This document shows positions 1-9,759 of a DNA stretch of 64,000 nt, piece after piece. The stretch comes from Metallyticus violacea (Eukaryota; Arthropoda; Insecta; Mantodea; Metallyticidae), in the NCBI GenBank assembly GCA_030762175.1, contig JAUJEO010000019.1, positions 2,982,001 through 3,046,000 on the forward strand. Direction: 5' to 3'. A program made the position numbers and the translations under genes. The stretch's first letter is position 1. Each line of letters begins with the position of its first letter. The notes beneath the pieces are model-generated. The model searched no databases. It was not told the origin of the DNA and worked only from the letters and a program-made list of their open reading frames with translations.

Positions 1-70
1 GTTTCCAAACTTCGAAAAGAATTTTTTTTCCTTTCGAGATTCTTTGCGCATAATATGCTTTACTGTGGCT

Positions 71-127
71 ATCAAAAAATTTTTTTCTTTTCGAGATTCT
101 TTGCGCATAATATGCTCTTCTGAGGCT
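71..127. repeat. Truncated 57-bp monomer, copy 1
   Basis: Here GGCTATCAAA runs straight into AAATTTTTTTC, skipping the 81 bp from ACTAGTATAATG to the dyad of the following unit. The deletion joins an A run at TCAAA to the A tract after CTTCG, so short A-run homology probably mediated it. The preceding monomer carries the linked markers ACTGTGGCTATC and GAAAAGAATTTT, and the fragment itself carries ATGCTCTTCTG. The same breakpoint and linked markers at ten sites show one founding event that was then copied with its flanks. Confidence 0.95.
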
Positions 128-549
128 ATCAAACTAGTATAATGAAAGAGAACCAGTTATCTCAAATAAGAACGGAAAAAAAGTGATTCTAACGAAGTTT
201 CCAAACTTCGAAAAAAATTTTTTTTCTTTTCGAGATTCTTTGCGCATAATATGCTTTTCTGAGGCTATCAAACCAGTATAATGAAAGAGAACCAGTTAGC
301 TCAAATAAGAACGGAAAAAAAGTGATTCTAACGAAGTTTCCAAACTTCAAAAAAAATTTTTTTTCTTTTCGAGATTCTTTGCGCATAAAATGCTTCTCTG
401 AGGATATCAAACTAGTATAATGAAAGAGAACCAGTTATCTCAAACAAGAACGGAAAAAAAGTGATTTAAACGAAGTTTCCAAACTTCGAAAAAAATTTTT
501 CTTCTTTTCGAGATTCTTTGCGCATAATATGCTTTTCTGAGTCTATCAA

Positions 550-1791
550 ACTAGTATAATGAAAGAGAACCAGTTATCTCAAATAAGAACGGAAAAAATT
601 GATTCAAAGGACGTTTCCAAACTTCGAAAATTTTTTTTTTTCTTTTCGAGATTTTTCGCGCATAATATGCTTTACTGAGGCTATCAAACTAGTATAATGA
701 AAGAGAACCAGTTATCTCAAACAAGAACGGAAAAAAAGTGATTCTAACGAAGTTTCCAAACTTCGAAAAAAATTTTTTTTCTTTTCGAGATTCTTTGCGC
801 ATAATATGCTTTTCTGAGGCTATCAAACTGTATAATGAAAGAGAACTAGTTATCTCAAATAAGAACAGAAAAAAGTGATTCTAACGACGTTTCCAAACTT
901 CGAAAAAAATTTTTTTTCTTTTCGAGATTCTTTGCGCATAATATGCTTTTCTGAGGCTATCAAACTACTATAATGAAAGAGAACCAGTTTTCTCAAATAA
1001 GAACGGAAAAAAGTGATTTAAACGACGTTTCCAAACTTCGAAAAAATTTTTTTTCTTTTCGAGATTCTTTGCGCATAATATGCTTTACTGAGACTATCAA
1101 ACTAGTATAATGAAAGAGAACCAGTTATCTCAAATAAGAACGGAAAAAAGTGATTCAAACGACGTTTCCAAACTTCGAAAAAAAATTTTTTTCTTTTCGA
1201 GATTCTTTGCGCATAATATGCTTTACTGAGGCTGTCAAACTAGTATAATGAAAGAGAACCAGTTATCTCAAATAAGAACGGAAAAAAGTGATTTAAACGA
1301 CGTTTCCAAACTTCGAAAAAAAATTTTTTTCTTTTCGAGATTCTTTGCGCATAATATGCTTTTCTGAGGCTATCAAACTAGTATAATGAAAGAGAACCAG
1401 TTATCTCAAATAAGAACGGAAAAAAGTGATTCAAACGACGTTTTCAAACTTGGAAAAATTTTTTTTTTCTTTTCGAGATTCTTTGCGCATAATATGCTTT
1501 ACTGAGGCTATCAAACTAGTATAATGAAAGAGAACCAGTTATCTCAAATAAGAACGGAAAAAAAGTGATACAAACGAAGTTTCCAAACTTCAAAAAAAAT
1601 TTTTTTTCTTTTCCACATTCTTTGCGCATAATATGCTTTTCTGAGGCTATCAAACTAGTATAATGAAAGAGAACCAGTTATCTCAAACAAGAACGGATAA
1701 AAAGTGATTTTAAAGAAGTTTACAAACATCGAAAAAAAAATTTCTTCTTTTCGAGATTCTTTGCGCATAATATGCTTTTCTGGGGCTATCA
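550..1791. repeat. Nine-monomer tandem duplication, left copy
   Basis: About 1,242 bp repeated immediately to the right. The marker AAACTGTATAATG...GAACTAG lies at about 828 here and about 2070 in the second copy. The run TTTTCAAACTTGG, GATACAAACG, TCCACATTC, GATTTTAAAG and TCTGGGGCTATC is in the same order. The edges are blurred by the repeat itself and are placed where TGAGTCTATC/TGGGGCTATC stop matching. Confidence 0.85.
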
Positions 1792-3033
1792 AACTAGTAT
1801 AATGAAAGAGAACCAGTTATCTCAAATAAGAACGGAAAAAAGTGATTCAAAGGACGTTTCCAAACTTCGAAAATTTTTTTTTTTTTTTCGAGATTTTTCG
1901 CGCATAATATGCTTTACTGAGGCTATCAAACTAGTATAATGAAAGAGAACCAGTTATCTCAAACAAGAACGGAAAAAAAGTGATTCTAACGAAGTTTCCA
2001 AACTTCGAAAAAAATTTTTTTTCTTTTCGAGATTCTTTGCGCATAATATGCTTTTCTGAGGCTATCAAACTGTATAATGAAAGAGAACTAGTTATCTCAA
2101 ATAAGAACAGAAAAAAGTGATTCTAACGACGGTTCCAAACTTCGAAAAAAATTTTTTTTCTTTTCGAGATTCTTTGCGCATAATATGCTTTTCTGAGGCT
2201 ATCAAACTACTATAATGAAAGAGAACCAGTTTTCTCAAATAAGAACGGAAAAAAGTGATTTAAACGACGTTTCCAAACTTCGAAAAAATTTTTTTTCTTT
2301 TCGAGATTCTTTGCGCATAATATGCTTTACTGAGACTATCAAACTAGTATAATGAAAGAGAACCAGTTATCTCAAATAAGAACGGAAAAAAGTGATTCAA
2401 ACGACGTTTCCAAACTTCGAAAAAAAATTTTTTTCTTTTCGAGATTCTTTGCGCATAATATGCTTTACTGAGGCTATCAAACTAGTATAATGAAAGAGAA
2501 CCAGTTATCTCAAATAAGAACGGAAAAAAGTGATTTAAACGACGTTTCCAAACTTGGAAAAAAATTTTTTTCTTTTCGAGATTCTTTGCGCATAATATGC
2601 TTTTCTGAGGCTATCAAACTAGTATAATGAAAGAGAACCAGTTATCTCAAATAAGAACGGAAAAAAGTGATTCAAACGACGTTTTCAAACTTGGAAAAAT
2701 TTTTTTTTTCTTTTCGAGATTCTTTGCGCATAATATGCTTTACTGAGGCTATCAAACTAGTATAATGAAAGAGAACCAGTTATCTCAAATAAGAACGGAA
2801 AAAAAGTGATACAAACGAAGTTTCCAAACTTCAAAAAAAATTTTTTTTCTTTTCCACATTCTTTGCGCATAATATGCTTTTCTGAGGCTATCAAACTAGT
2901 ATAATGAAAGAGAACCAGTTATCTCAAACAAGAACGGAAAAAAAGTGATTTTAAAGAAGTTTACAAACATCGAAAAAAAAATTTCTTCTTTTCGAGATTC
3001 TTTGCGCATAATATGCTTTTCTGGGGCTATCAA
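1792..3033. repeat. Nine-monomer tandem duplication, right copy
   Basis: Second copy of the preceding 1.24 kb, with few differences visible by eye (GACGGTTCC at about 2128, GAGGCTATC for GAGGCTGTC at about 2471, an altered T run near 1870). The next version of the unit, from 5,162, has only one copy of this segment, so the duplication is either a gain here or a loss there. Confidence 0.85.
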
Positions 3034-4570
3034 ACTAGTATAATGAAAGAGAACCAGTTATCTCAAATAAGAACGGAAAAAAAGTGATTCTAACGAAGTT
3101 TCCAAACTTCAAAAAAAATTTTTTTTCTTTTCCACATTCTTTGCGCATAATATGCTTTTCTGAGGCTATCAAACTACTATAATGAAAGAGAACCAGTTAT
3201 CTCAAATAAGAACGGAAAAAAGTGACACAAACGACGTTTCCAAACTTCGAAAAAAATTTTTTTTCTTTTCGAGATTCTTTGCGCATAATATGCTTTACTG
3301 AGGCTATCAAACTAGTATAATGAAAGAGAACCAGTTATCTCAAATAAGAACGGAAAAAAAGTGATTCTAACGAAGTTTCCAAACTTCGAAAAAATTTTTT
3401 TTCTTTTCGAGATTCTTTGCGCATAATATGCTTTTCTGAGGCTATCAAACCAGTATAATGAAAGAGAACCAGTTAGCTCAAATAAGAACGGAAAAAAAGT
3501 GATTCTAACGAAGTTTTTAAACTTCGAAAAAAATTTTTTTTCTTTTCGAGATTCTTTGCGCATAATATGCTTTACTGATGCTATCAAACTAGTATAATGA
3601 AATAGAACCAGTTATCTCAAATTAGAACGGAAAAAAAGTGATTCTCAGGAAGTTTCCAAACTTCGAAAAAAATTTTTTTTTATTTCGAAATTCTTTGCGC
3701 ATAATATGCTTTTCTGAGGCTATCAAACTAGTATAATGAAAGAGAACCAGTTATCTCAAATAAGAACGAAAAAAAAGTGATTCTAAAGAAGTTTCCTAAC
3801 TTCAAAAAAAAAATTTTTTCTTTTCGAGATTCTTTGCGCTTAATATGCTTTTCTGAGGCTATCAAACTAGTATAATGAAAGAGAACCAGTTATCTCAAAT
3901 AAGAACGGAAAAAAGTGATTCTAACGAGGTTTCCAAACTTCGAAAAAAATTTTTTTTCTTTTCGAGATTCTTTGCGCATAATATGCTTTTCTGAGGCTGT
4001 CAAACCAGTATAATGAAAGAGAACCAGTTATCTCAAATAAGAACGGAAAAAAGTGATTCAAACGACGTTTCCAAACTTCGAAAAATTTTTTTTTTCTTTT
4101 CGAGATTCTTTGCGCATAATATGTTTTTCTGAGGCTATCAAATTAGTATAATGAAAGAGAACCAGTTATCTCAAATAAGAACGGAAAAAAGTGATTGAAA
4201 CGACGTTTCCAAACTTCGAAAAAAATTTTTTTTCTTTTCGAGATTCTTTGCGCATAATATGCTTTCCTGAGGCTATCAAACTAGTATAATGAAAGAGAAC
4301 CAGTTATCTCAAATAAGAATGGAAAAAAGTGATTATAAGGAAGTTTCCAAACTTCGAAAAAAATTTTTTTTCATTTCGAGATTCTTTGCGCATAATATGC
4401 TTTTCTGAGGCTATCAAACTACTATAATGAAAGAGAACCAGTTATCTCAAATAAGAACGGAAAAAAGTGATTCAATCGACGTTTCCAAACTTCGAAAAAA
4501 TTTTTTTTTCTTTTCGAGATTCTTTGCGCATAATATGCTTTACTGAGGCTATCAAAGTAGTATAATGAAA

Positions 4571-4577
4571 TGTTATA
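4571..4577. repeat. Substituted block in monomer (TGTTATA), copy 1
   Basis: In place of GAGAACC the monomer reads TGTTATA between ATGAAA and CAG, so seven consecutive positions change without a length change. It is preceded by AAAGTAGTATAATG. The same block is seen only at 52,127 and 53,985. A clustered change is better explained by gene conversion or a single complex mutation than by independent substitutions. Confidence 0.85.
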
Positions 4578-4758
4578 CAGTTATCTCAAATAAGAACGGA
4601 AAAAAAGTGATTCTAACGAAGTTTCCAAACTTCGAAAAAAATTTTTTTTCTTTTCGAGATTCTTTGCGCATAATATGCTTTACTGAGGCTATCAAACTAG
4701 TATAATGAAAGAGAACTAGTTATCTCAAATAAGAACGGAAAAAAGTGATTCTAACGAC

Positions 4759-4896
4759 GTTTCCAAACTTCGAAAAAAATTTTTTTTCTTTTCGAGATTC
4801 TTTGCGCATAATATGCTTTACTGAGGCTATCAAACTAGTATAATGAAAGAGAACCAGTTATCTCAAATAAGAACGGAAAAAAGTGATTCAAACGAC
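4759..4896. repeat. Representative 138-bp monomer, ACG type
   Basis: This copy is close to the most frequent form and is exactly 138 bp (46 x 3). In order it has a GTTTCCAAACTTCG dyad half, an A7T8 tract, TTTTCGAGATTC, TTTGCGCATAATATGC, TTTACTGAGGCTATC, AAACTAGTATAATG, AAAGAGAACCAGTTATCTC, AAATAAGAACGG, A6, GTGATTCAAACGAC. It has 43 G+C (31%) and six CpG counting the join to the next monomer. The defining feature of this type is AACGACG at the join together with a shorter A6 run and usually GATTCAAACG or GATTTAAACG. Confidence 0.9.
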
Positions 4897-4910
4897 GTTT
4901 CCAAACTTCG
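4893..4910. repeat. Broken form of the 18-bp dyad (ACG type, example)
   Basis: The equivalent site in ACG-type monomers reads CGACGTTT-CC-AAACTTCG. One C for A change mispairs the fourth position of the arm, leaving only four uninterrupted pairs next to the centre. The perfect and broken forms are both common and are interspersed in a fixed order within the higher-order units. Confidence 0.75.
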
Positions 4911-5104
4911 AAAAAAATTTTTTTTCTTTTCGAGATTCTTTGCGCATAATATGCTTTTCTGAGGCTATCAAACTACTATAATGAAAGAGAACCAGTTATC
5001 TCAAATAAGAACGGAAAAAAGTGATTCAAACGACGTTTCCAAACTTCGAAAAGAATTTTTTTTCCTTTCGAGATTCTTTGAGCATAATATGCTTTACTGT
5101 GGCT

Positions 5105-5161
5105 ATCAAAAAATTTTTTTCTTTTCGAGATTCTTTGCGCATAATATGCTCTTCTGAGGCT
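5105..5161. repeat. Truncated 57-bp monomer, copy 2
   Basis: Same breakpoint and length as the copy at 71, from which it is 5,034 bp away (36 full monomers plus the 57-bp piece). The upstream neighbour carries TTGAGCATAATATGC, a change not seen in copy 1. Confidence 0.95.
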
Positions 5162-5226
5162 ATCAAACTAGTATAATGAAAGAGAACCAGTTATCTCAAA
5201 TAAGAACGGAAAAAAAGTGATTCTAA

Positions 5227-5244
5227 CGAAGTTTCCAAACTTCG
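5227..5244. repeat. Perfect 18-bp dyad at the monomer join (AAG type, example)
   Basis: CGAAGTTT-CC-AAACTTCG is a perfect inverted repeat with 8-bp arms and a 2-bp centre. It is reconstituted at the join of every AAG-type monomer, so it recurs a few hundred times across the window. It could bind a dimeric protein or extrude as a small hairpin; the sequence shows the symmetry only, and no function is demonstrated. Confidence 0.8.
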
Positions 5245-5259
5245 AAAAAAATTTTTTTT
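5245..5259. repeat. A7T8 tract, predicted rigid or curved DNA (example)
   Basis: Seven A followed directly by eight T, without a TpA step. AnTn tracts of this kind are known to be intrinsically stiff, narrow-grooved and associated with curvature. The tract is in every full monomer with varying A:T split (A4T10 to A9T6) but a nearly constant total of about 15-16, and it is bracketed by TCGAAAA and TTTTCGA arms that make a longer inverted repeat. Run-length variation here is the main cause of the small monomer length changes. Confidence 0.8.
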
Positions 5260-5277
5260 CTTTTCGAGATTCTTTGC

Positions 5278-5288
5278 GCATAATATGC
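5278..5288. repeat. GCATA-A-TATGC dyad (example)
   Basis: An 11-bp inverted repeat with 5-bp arms and one central base, directly overlapping the TGCGCA palindrome. It is conserved in nearly all monomers. Exceptions are the GCATAAAATGC and GCTTAATATGC variants, which break one arm and mark specific positions in the higher-order units (for example near 5420 and 8738). Confidence 0.75.
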
Positions 5289-8200
5289 TTTTCTGAGGCT
5301 ATCAAACCAGTATAATGAAAGAGAACCAGTTAGCTCAAATAAGAACGGAAAAAAAGTGATTCTAACGAAGTTTCCAAACTTCAAAAAAAATTTTTTTTCT
5401 TTTCGAGATTCTTTGCGCATAAAATGCTTCTCTGAGGATATCAAACTAGTATAATGAAAGAGAACCAGTTATCTCAAACAAGAACGGAAAAAAAGTGATT
5501 TAAACGAAGTTTCCAAACTTCGAAAAAAATTTTTCTTCTTTTCGAGATTCTTTGCGCATAATATGCTTTTCTGAGTCTATCAAACTAGTATAATGAAAGA
5601 GAACCAGTTATCTCAAATAAGAACGGAAAAAATTGATTCAAAGGACGTTTCCAAACTTCGAAAATTTTTTTTTTTCTTTTCGAGATTTTTCGCGCATAAT
5701 ATGCTTTACTCAGGCTATCAAACTAGTATAATGAAAGAGAACCAGTTATCTCAAACAAGAACGGAAAAAAAGTGATTCTAACGAAGTTTCCAAACTTCGA
5801 AAAAAATTTTTTTTCTTTTCGAGATTCTTTGCGCATAATATGCTTTTCTGAGGCTATCAAACTGTATAATGAAAGAGAACTAGTTATCTCAAATAAGAAC
5901 AGAAAAAAGTGATTCTAACGACGTTTCCAAACTTCGAAAAAAATTTTTTTTCTTTTCGAGATTCTTTGCGCATAATATGCTTTTCTGAGGCTATCAAACT
6001 ACTATAATGAAAGAGAACCAGTTTTCTCAAATAAGAACGGAAAAAAGTGATTTAAACGACGTTTCCAAACTTCGAAAAAATTTTTTTTCTTTTCGAGATT
6101 CTTTGCGCATAATATGCTTTACTGAGACTATCAAACTAGTATAATGAAAGAGAACCAGTTATCTCAAATAAGAACGGAAAAAAGTGATTCAAACGACGTT
6201 TCCAAACTTCGAAAAAAAATTTTTTTCTTTTCGAGATTCTTTGCGCATAATATGCTTTACTGAGGCTGTCAAACTAGTATAATGAAAGAGAACCAGTTAT
6301 CTCAAATAAGAACGGAAAAAAGTGATTTAAACGACGTTTCCAAACTTCGAAAAAAAATTTTTTTCTTTTCGAGATTCTTTGCGCATAATATGCTTTTCTG
6401 AGGCTATCAAACTAGTATAATGAAAGAGAACCAGTTATCTCAAATAAGAACGGAAAAAAGTGATTCAAACGACGTTTTCAAACTTGGAAAAATTTTTTTT
6501 TTCTTTTCGAGATTCTTTGCGCATAATATGCTTTACTGAGGCTATCAAACTAGTATAATGAAAGAGAACCAGTTATCTCAAATAAGAACGGAAAAAAAGT
6601 GATACAAACGAAGTTTCCAAACTTCAAAAAAAATTTTTTTTCTTTTCCACATTCTTTGCGCATAATATGCTTTTCTGAGGCTATCAAACTAGTATAATGA
6701 AAGAGAACCAGTTATCTCAAACAAGAACGGAAAAAAAGTGATTTTAAAGAAGTTTACAAACATCGAAAAAAAAATTTCTTCTTTTCGAGATTCTTTGCGC
6801 ATAATATGCTTTTCTGGGGCTATCAAACTAGTATAATGAAAGAGAACCAGTTATCTCAAATAAGAACGGAAAAAAAGTGATTCTAACGAAGTTTCCAAAC
6901 TTCAAAAAAAATTTTTTTTCTTTTCCACATTCTTTGCGCATAATATGCTTTTCTGAGGCTATCAAACTACTATAATGAAAGAGAACCAGTTATCTCAAAT
7001 AAGAACGGAAAAAAGTGACACAAACGACGTTTCCAAACTTCGAAAAAAATTTTTTTTCTTTTCGAGATTCTTTGCGCATAATATGCTTTACTGAGGCTAT
7101 CAAACTAGTATAATGAAAGAGAACCAGTTATCTCAAATAAGAACGGAAAAAAAGTGATTCTAACGAAGTTTCCAAACTTCGAAAAAATTTTTTTTCTTTT
7201 CGAGATTCTTTGCGCATAATATGCTTTTCTGAGGCTATCAAACCAGTATAATGAAAGAGAACCAGTTAGCTCAAATAAGAACGGAAAAAAAGTGATTCTA
7301 ACGAAGTTTCCAAACTTCGAAAAAAATTTTTTTTCTTTTCGAGATTCTTTGCGCATAATATGCTTTACTGATGCTATCAAACTAGTATAATGAAATAGAA
7401 CCAGTTATCTCAAATTAGAACGGAAAAAAAGTGATTCTCAGGAAGTTTCCAAACTTCGAAAAAAAATTTTTTTTATTTCGAAATTCTTTGCGCATAATAT
7501 GCTTTTCTGAGGCTATCAAACTAGTATAATGAAAGAGAACCAGTTATCTCAAATAAGAACGAAAAAAAAGTGATTCTAAAGAAGTTTCCTAACTTCAAAA
7601 AAAAATTTTTTTCTTTTCGAGATTCTTTGCGCTTAATATGCTTTTCTGGGGCTATCAAACTAGTATAATGAAAGAGAACCAGTTATCTCAAATAAGAACG
7701 GAAAAAAAGTGATTCTAACGAGGTTTCCAAACTTCGAAAAAAATTTTTTTTCTTTTCGAGATTCTTTGCGCATAATATGCTTTTCTGAGGCTATCAAACC
7801 AGTATAATGAAAGAGAACCAGATAGCTCAAATAAGAACGGAAAAAAGTGATTCTAACGAAGTTTCCAAACTTCAAAAAAATTTTTTTTTCTTTTCGAGAT
7901 TCTTTGCGCATAAAATGCTTCTCTGAGGCTATCAAACTAGTATAATGAAAGAGAACCAGTTATCTCAAACAAGAACGGAAAAAAAGTGATTTAAACGAAG
8001 TTTCCAAACTTCGAAAAAAATTTTTCTTCTTTTCGAGATTCTTTGCGCATAATATGCTTTTCTGAGGCTATCAAACTAGTATAATGAAAGAGAACCAGTT
8101 ATCTCAAATAAGAACGGAAAAAAGTGATTCAAACGACGTTTCCAAACTTCGAAAAAAATTTTTTTTATCTTTTCGAGATTCTTTGCGCATAATATGCTTT

Positions 8201-9174
8201 TCTGAGGCTATCAAACTAGTATAATGAAAGAGAACCAGTTATCTCAAATAAGATCGGGAAAAAGTGATTCTAACGACGTTTCCAAACTTCGAAAAAAAAT
8301 TTTTTTCTTTTCGAGATTCTTTGCGCATAATATGCTTTTCTGAGGCTATCAAACTACTATAATGAAAGAGAACCAGTTATCTCAAATAAGAACGGAAAAA
8401 AGTGATTTAAACGACGTTTCCAAGCTTCGAAAAAATTTTTTTTCTTTTCGAGATTCTTTGCGCATAATATGCTTTACTGAGGCTATCAAACTAGTATAAT
8501 GAAAGAGAACCAGTTATCTCAAATAAGAACGGAAAAAAGTGATTCAAACGACGTTTCCAAACTTCGAAAAAAAATTTTTTTCTTTTCGAGATTCTTTGCG
8601 CATAATATGCTTTACTGCTGCTATCAAACTAGTATAATGAAAGAGAACCAGTTATCTCAAATAAGAACGGAAAAAAGTGATTTAAACGACGTTTCCAAAC
8701 TTCGAAAAAAATTTTTTTTCTTTTCGAGATTCTTTGCGCTTAATATGCTTTACTAAGGCTATCAAACTAGTATAATGAAAGAGAACCAGTTATCTCAAAT
8801 AAGAACGGAAAAAAGTGATTCAAACGACGTTTCCAAACTTCGAAAAAATTTTTTTTTCTTTTCGAGATACTTTGCGCATAATATGCTTTACTGAGGCTAT
8901 CAAACTAGTATAATGAAAGAGAACCAGTTATCTCAAATAAGAACGGAAAAAAGTGATTCAAACGACGTTTCCAAACTTCGAAAAAATTTTTTTTTCTTTT
9001 CGAGATTCTTTGCGCATAATATGCTTTACTGAGGCTATCAAACTAGTATAATGAAAGAGAACCAGTTATCTGAAATAAGAACGGAAAAAAGTGATTGAAA
9101 CGACGTTTCCAAACTTCGAAAAGAATTTTTTTTCCTTTCGAGATTCTTTGCGCATAATATGCTTTACTGTGGCT

Positions 9175-9231
9175 ATCAAAAAATTTTTTTCTTTTCGAGA
9201 TTCTTTGCGCATAATATGCTCTTCTGAGGCT
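9175..9231. repeat. Truncated 57-bp monomer, copy 3
   Basis: Same breakpoint; 4,070 bp after copy 2 (29 full monomers). It is followed by a monomer with TTTGAGCATAATATGC and then one with AAACTAGCATAATG, a linked pair also found after copies 4, 5, 6, 7, 8 and 9 but not after 1, 2 and 10. Confidence 0.95.
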
Positions 9232-9759
9232 ATCAAACTAGTATAATGAAAGAGAACCAGTTATCTCAAATAAGAACGAAAAAAAAGTGATTCTAACGAA
9301 GTTTCCAAACTTCGAAAAAAATTTTTTTTCTTTTCGAGATTCTTTGAGCATAATATGCTTTACTGAGGCTATCAAACTAGCATAATGAAAGAGAACCAGT
9401 TATCTCAAATAAGAACGGAAAAAAAGTGATTCTAACGAAGTTTCCAAACTTCGAAAAAAATTTTTTTTCTTTTCGAGATTCTTTGCGCATAATATGCTTT
9501 TCTGAGGCTATCAAACCAGTATAATGAAAGAGAACCAGTTAGCTCAAATAAGAACGGAAAAAAAGTGATTCTAACGAAGTTTCCAAACTTCAAAAAAAAT
9601 TTTTTTTCTTTTCGAGATTCTTTGCGCATAAAATGCTTCTCTGAGGATATCAAACTAGTATAATGAAAGAGAACCAGTTATCTCAAACAAGAACGGAAAA
9701 AAAGTGATTTAAACGAAGTTTCCAAACTTCGAAAAAAATTTTTCTTCTTTTCGAGATTC

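Larger units (their letters stand above)
128..5104. repeat. Higher-order unit 1, 36 monomers
   Basis: The order of variant monomers from the truncated copy on includes CAGTTAGCTC, GCATAAAATGC with GAGGATATC, TTTTTCTTCTTTTCG, TGAGTCTATC, AGATTTTTCGCGC, and AAACTGTATAATG with GAACTAG. It also holds two copies of a 9-monomer segment, then AAATAGAACC and TAATATGCTTTCC. The same order, without the 9-monomer duplication, restarts after 5162. No gene in this stretch. Confidence 0.88.
5231..5369. repeat. Representative 139-bp monomer, AAG type
   Basis: This is the second major monomer class. It differs from the ACG type by an A7 instead of A6 run before GTGATT, by GATTCTAACG instead of GATTCAAACG, and by ending in AACGAAG. 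The three differences usually travel together, so they define a subfamily rather than random mutation. This copy also carries the AAACCAGTATAATG and CCAGTTAGCTC variants, a linked pair that recurs at equivalent positions of many higher-order units. Confidence 0.85.
5162..9174. repeat. Higher-order unit 2, 29 monomers
   Basis: Follows unit 1 nearly base for base up to about 7.78 kb. The offset changes from 5,034 bp to about 3,793 bp, the difference being the nine-monomer duplication of unit 1. After that it switches to a different tail: GATAGCTC, TTTTATCTTTTCG with a TATC insertion at about 8165, AAGATCGGGAAAAAG, and ACTGCTGCTATC at about 8618. That tail recurs at about 16.1-17.1, 19.9-20.8 and 60.3-61.2 kb. 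No gene in this stretch. Confidence 0.87.

Noticed and set aside
189..410. Recurrent minus-strand frames of 73-91 residues rich in K, F and R (about 30 in the window, for example here and at 3312-3587)
   Set aside because: They are translations of one and a half to two satellite monomers. Their ends are set by A/T run-length shifts, run changes break the frame freely between copies, and there are no domain, signal or codon features of a gene.
4830..4850. TATAAT and TATA-like boxes in ACTAGTATAATG as promoters
   Set aside because: Present in every monomer of a low-GC satellite with no gene downstream; composition and repetition explain them.
71..5161. CRISPR-like array
   Set aside because: Repeats adjoin directly with no unique spacers, the unit is far too long, and no cas-like genes are present.
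5245..5259. A and T runs as poly(A) tails of retroposons or as terminators
   Set aside because: The runs sit at a fixed position inside every monomer, with no target-site duplications or element body and no transcription unit.
5223..5260. Possible CENP-B box
   Set aside because: On the minus strand TTCGAAGTTTGGAAACG resembles the TTCG...A..CGGG box, but the spacing between TTCG and the A is four bases too long and the CGGG is absent; the plus-strand TTCGAGATTC also fails the core positions.
5271..5290. Palindromes TGCGCA and ACTAGT as functional recognition sites
   Set aside because: Six-base palindromes in a repeat will recur with every monomer; nothing else points to an enzyme or regulator acting on them.
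8499..8756. Recurrent plus-strand frames of 60-85 residues starting ATGAAAGAGAACCAG
   Set aside because: Same monomer read on the other strand; the start lies in every monomer, there is no consistent stop or length, and no ribosome-binding or promoter context.
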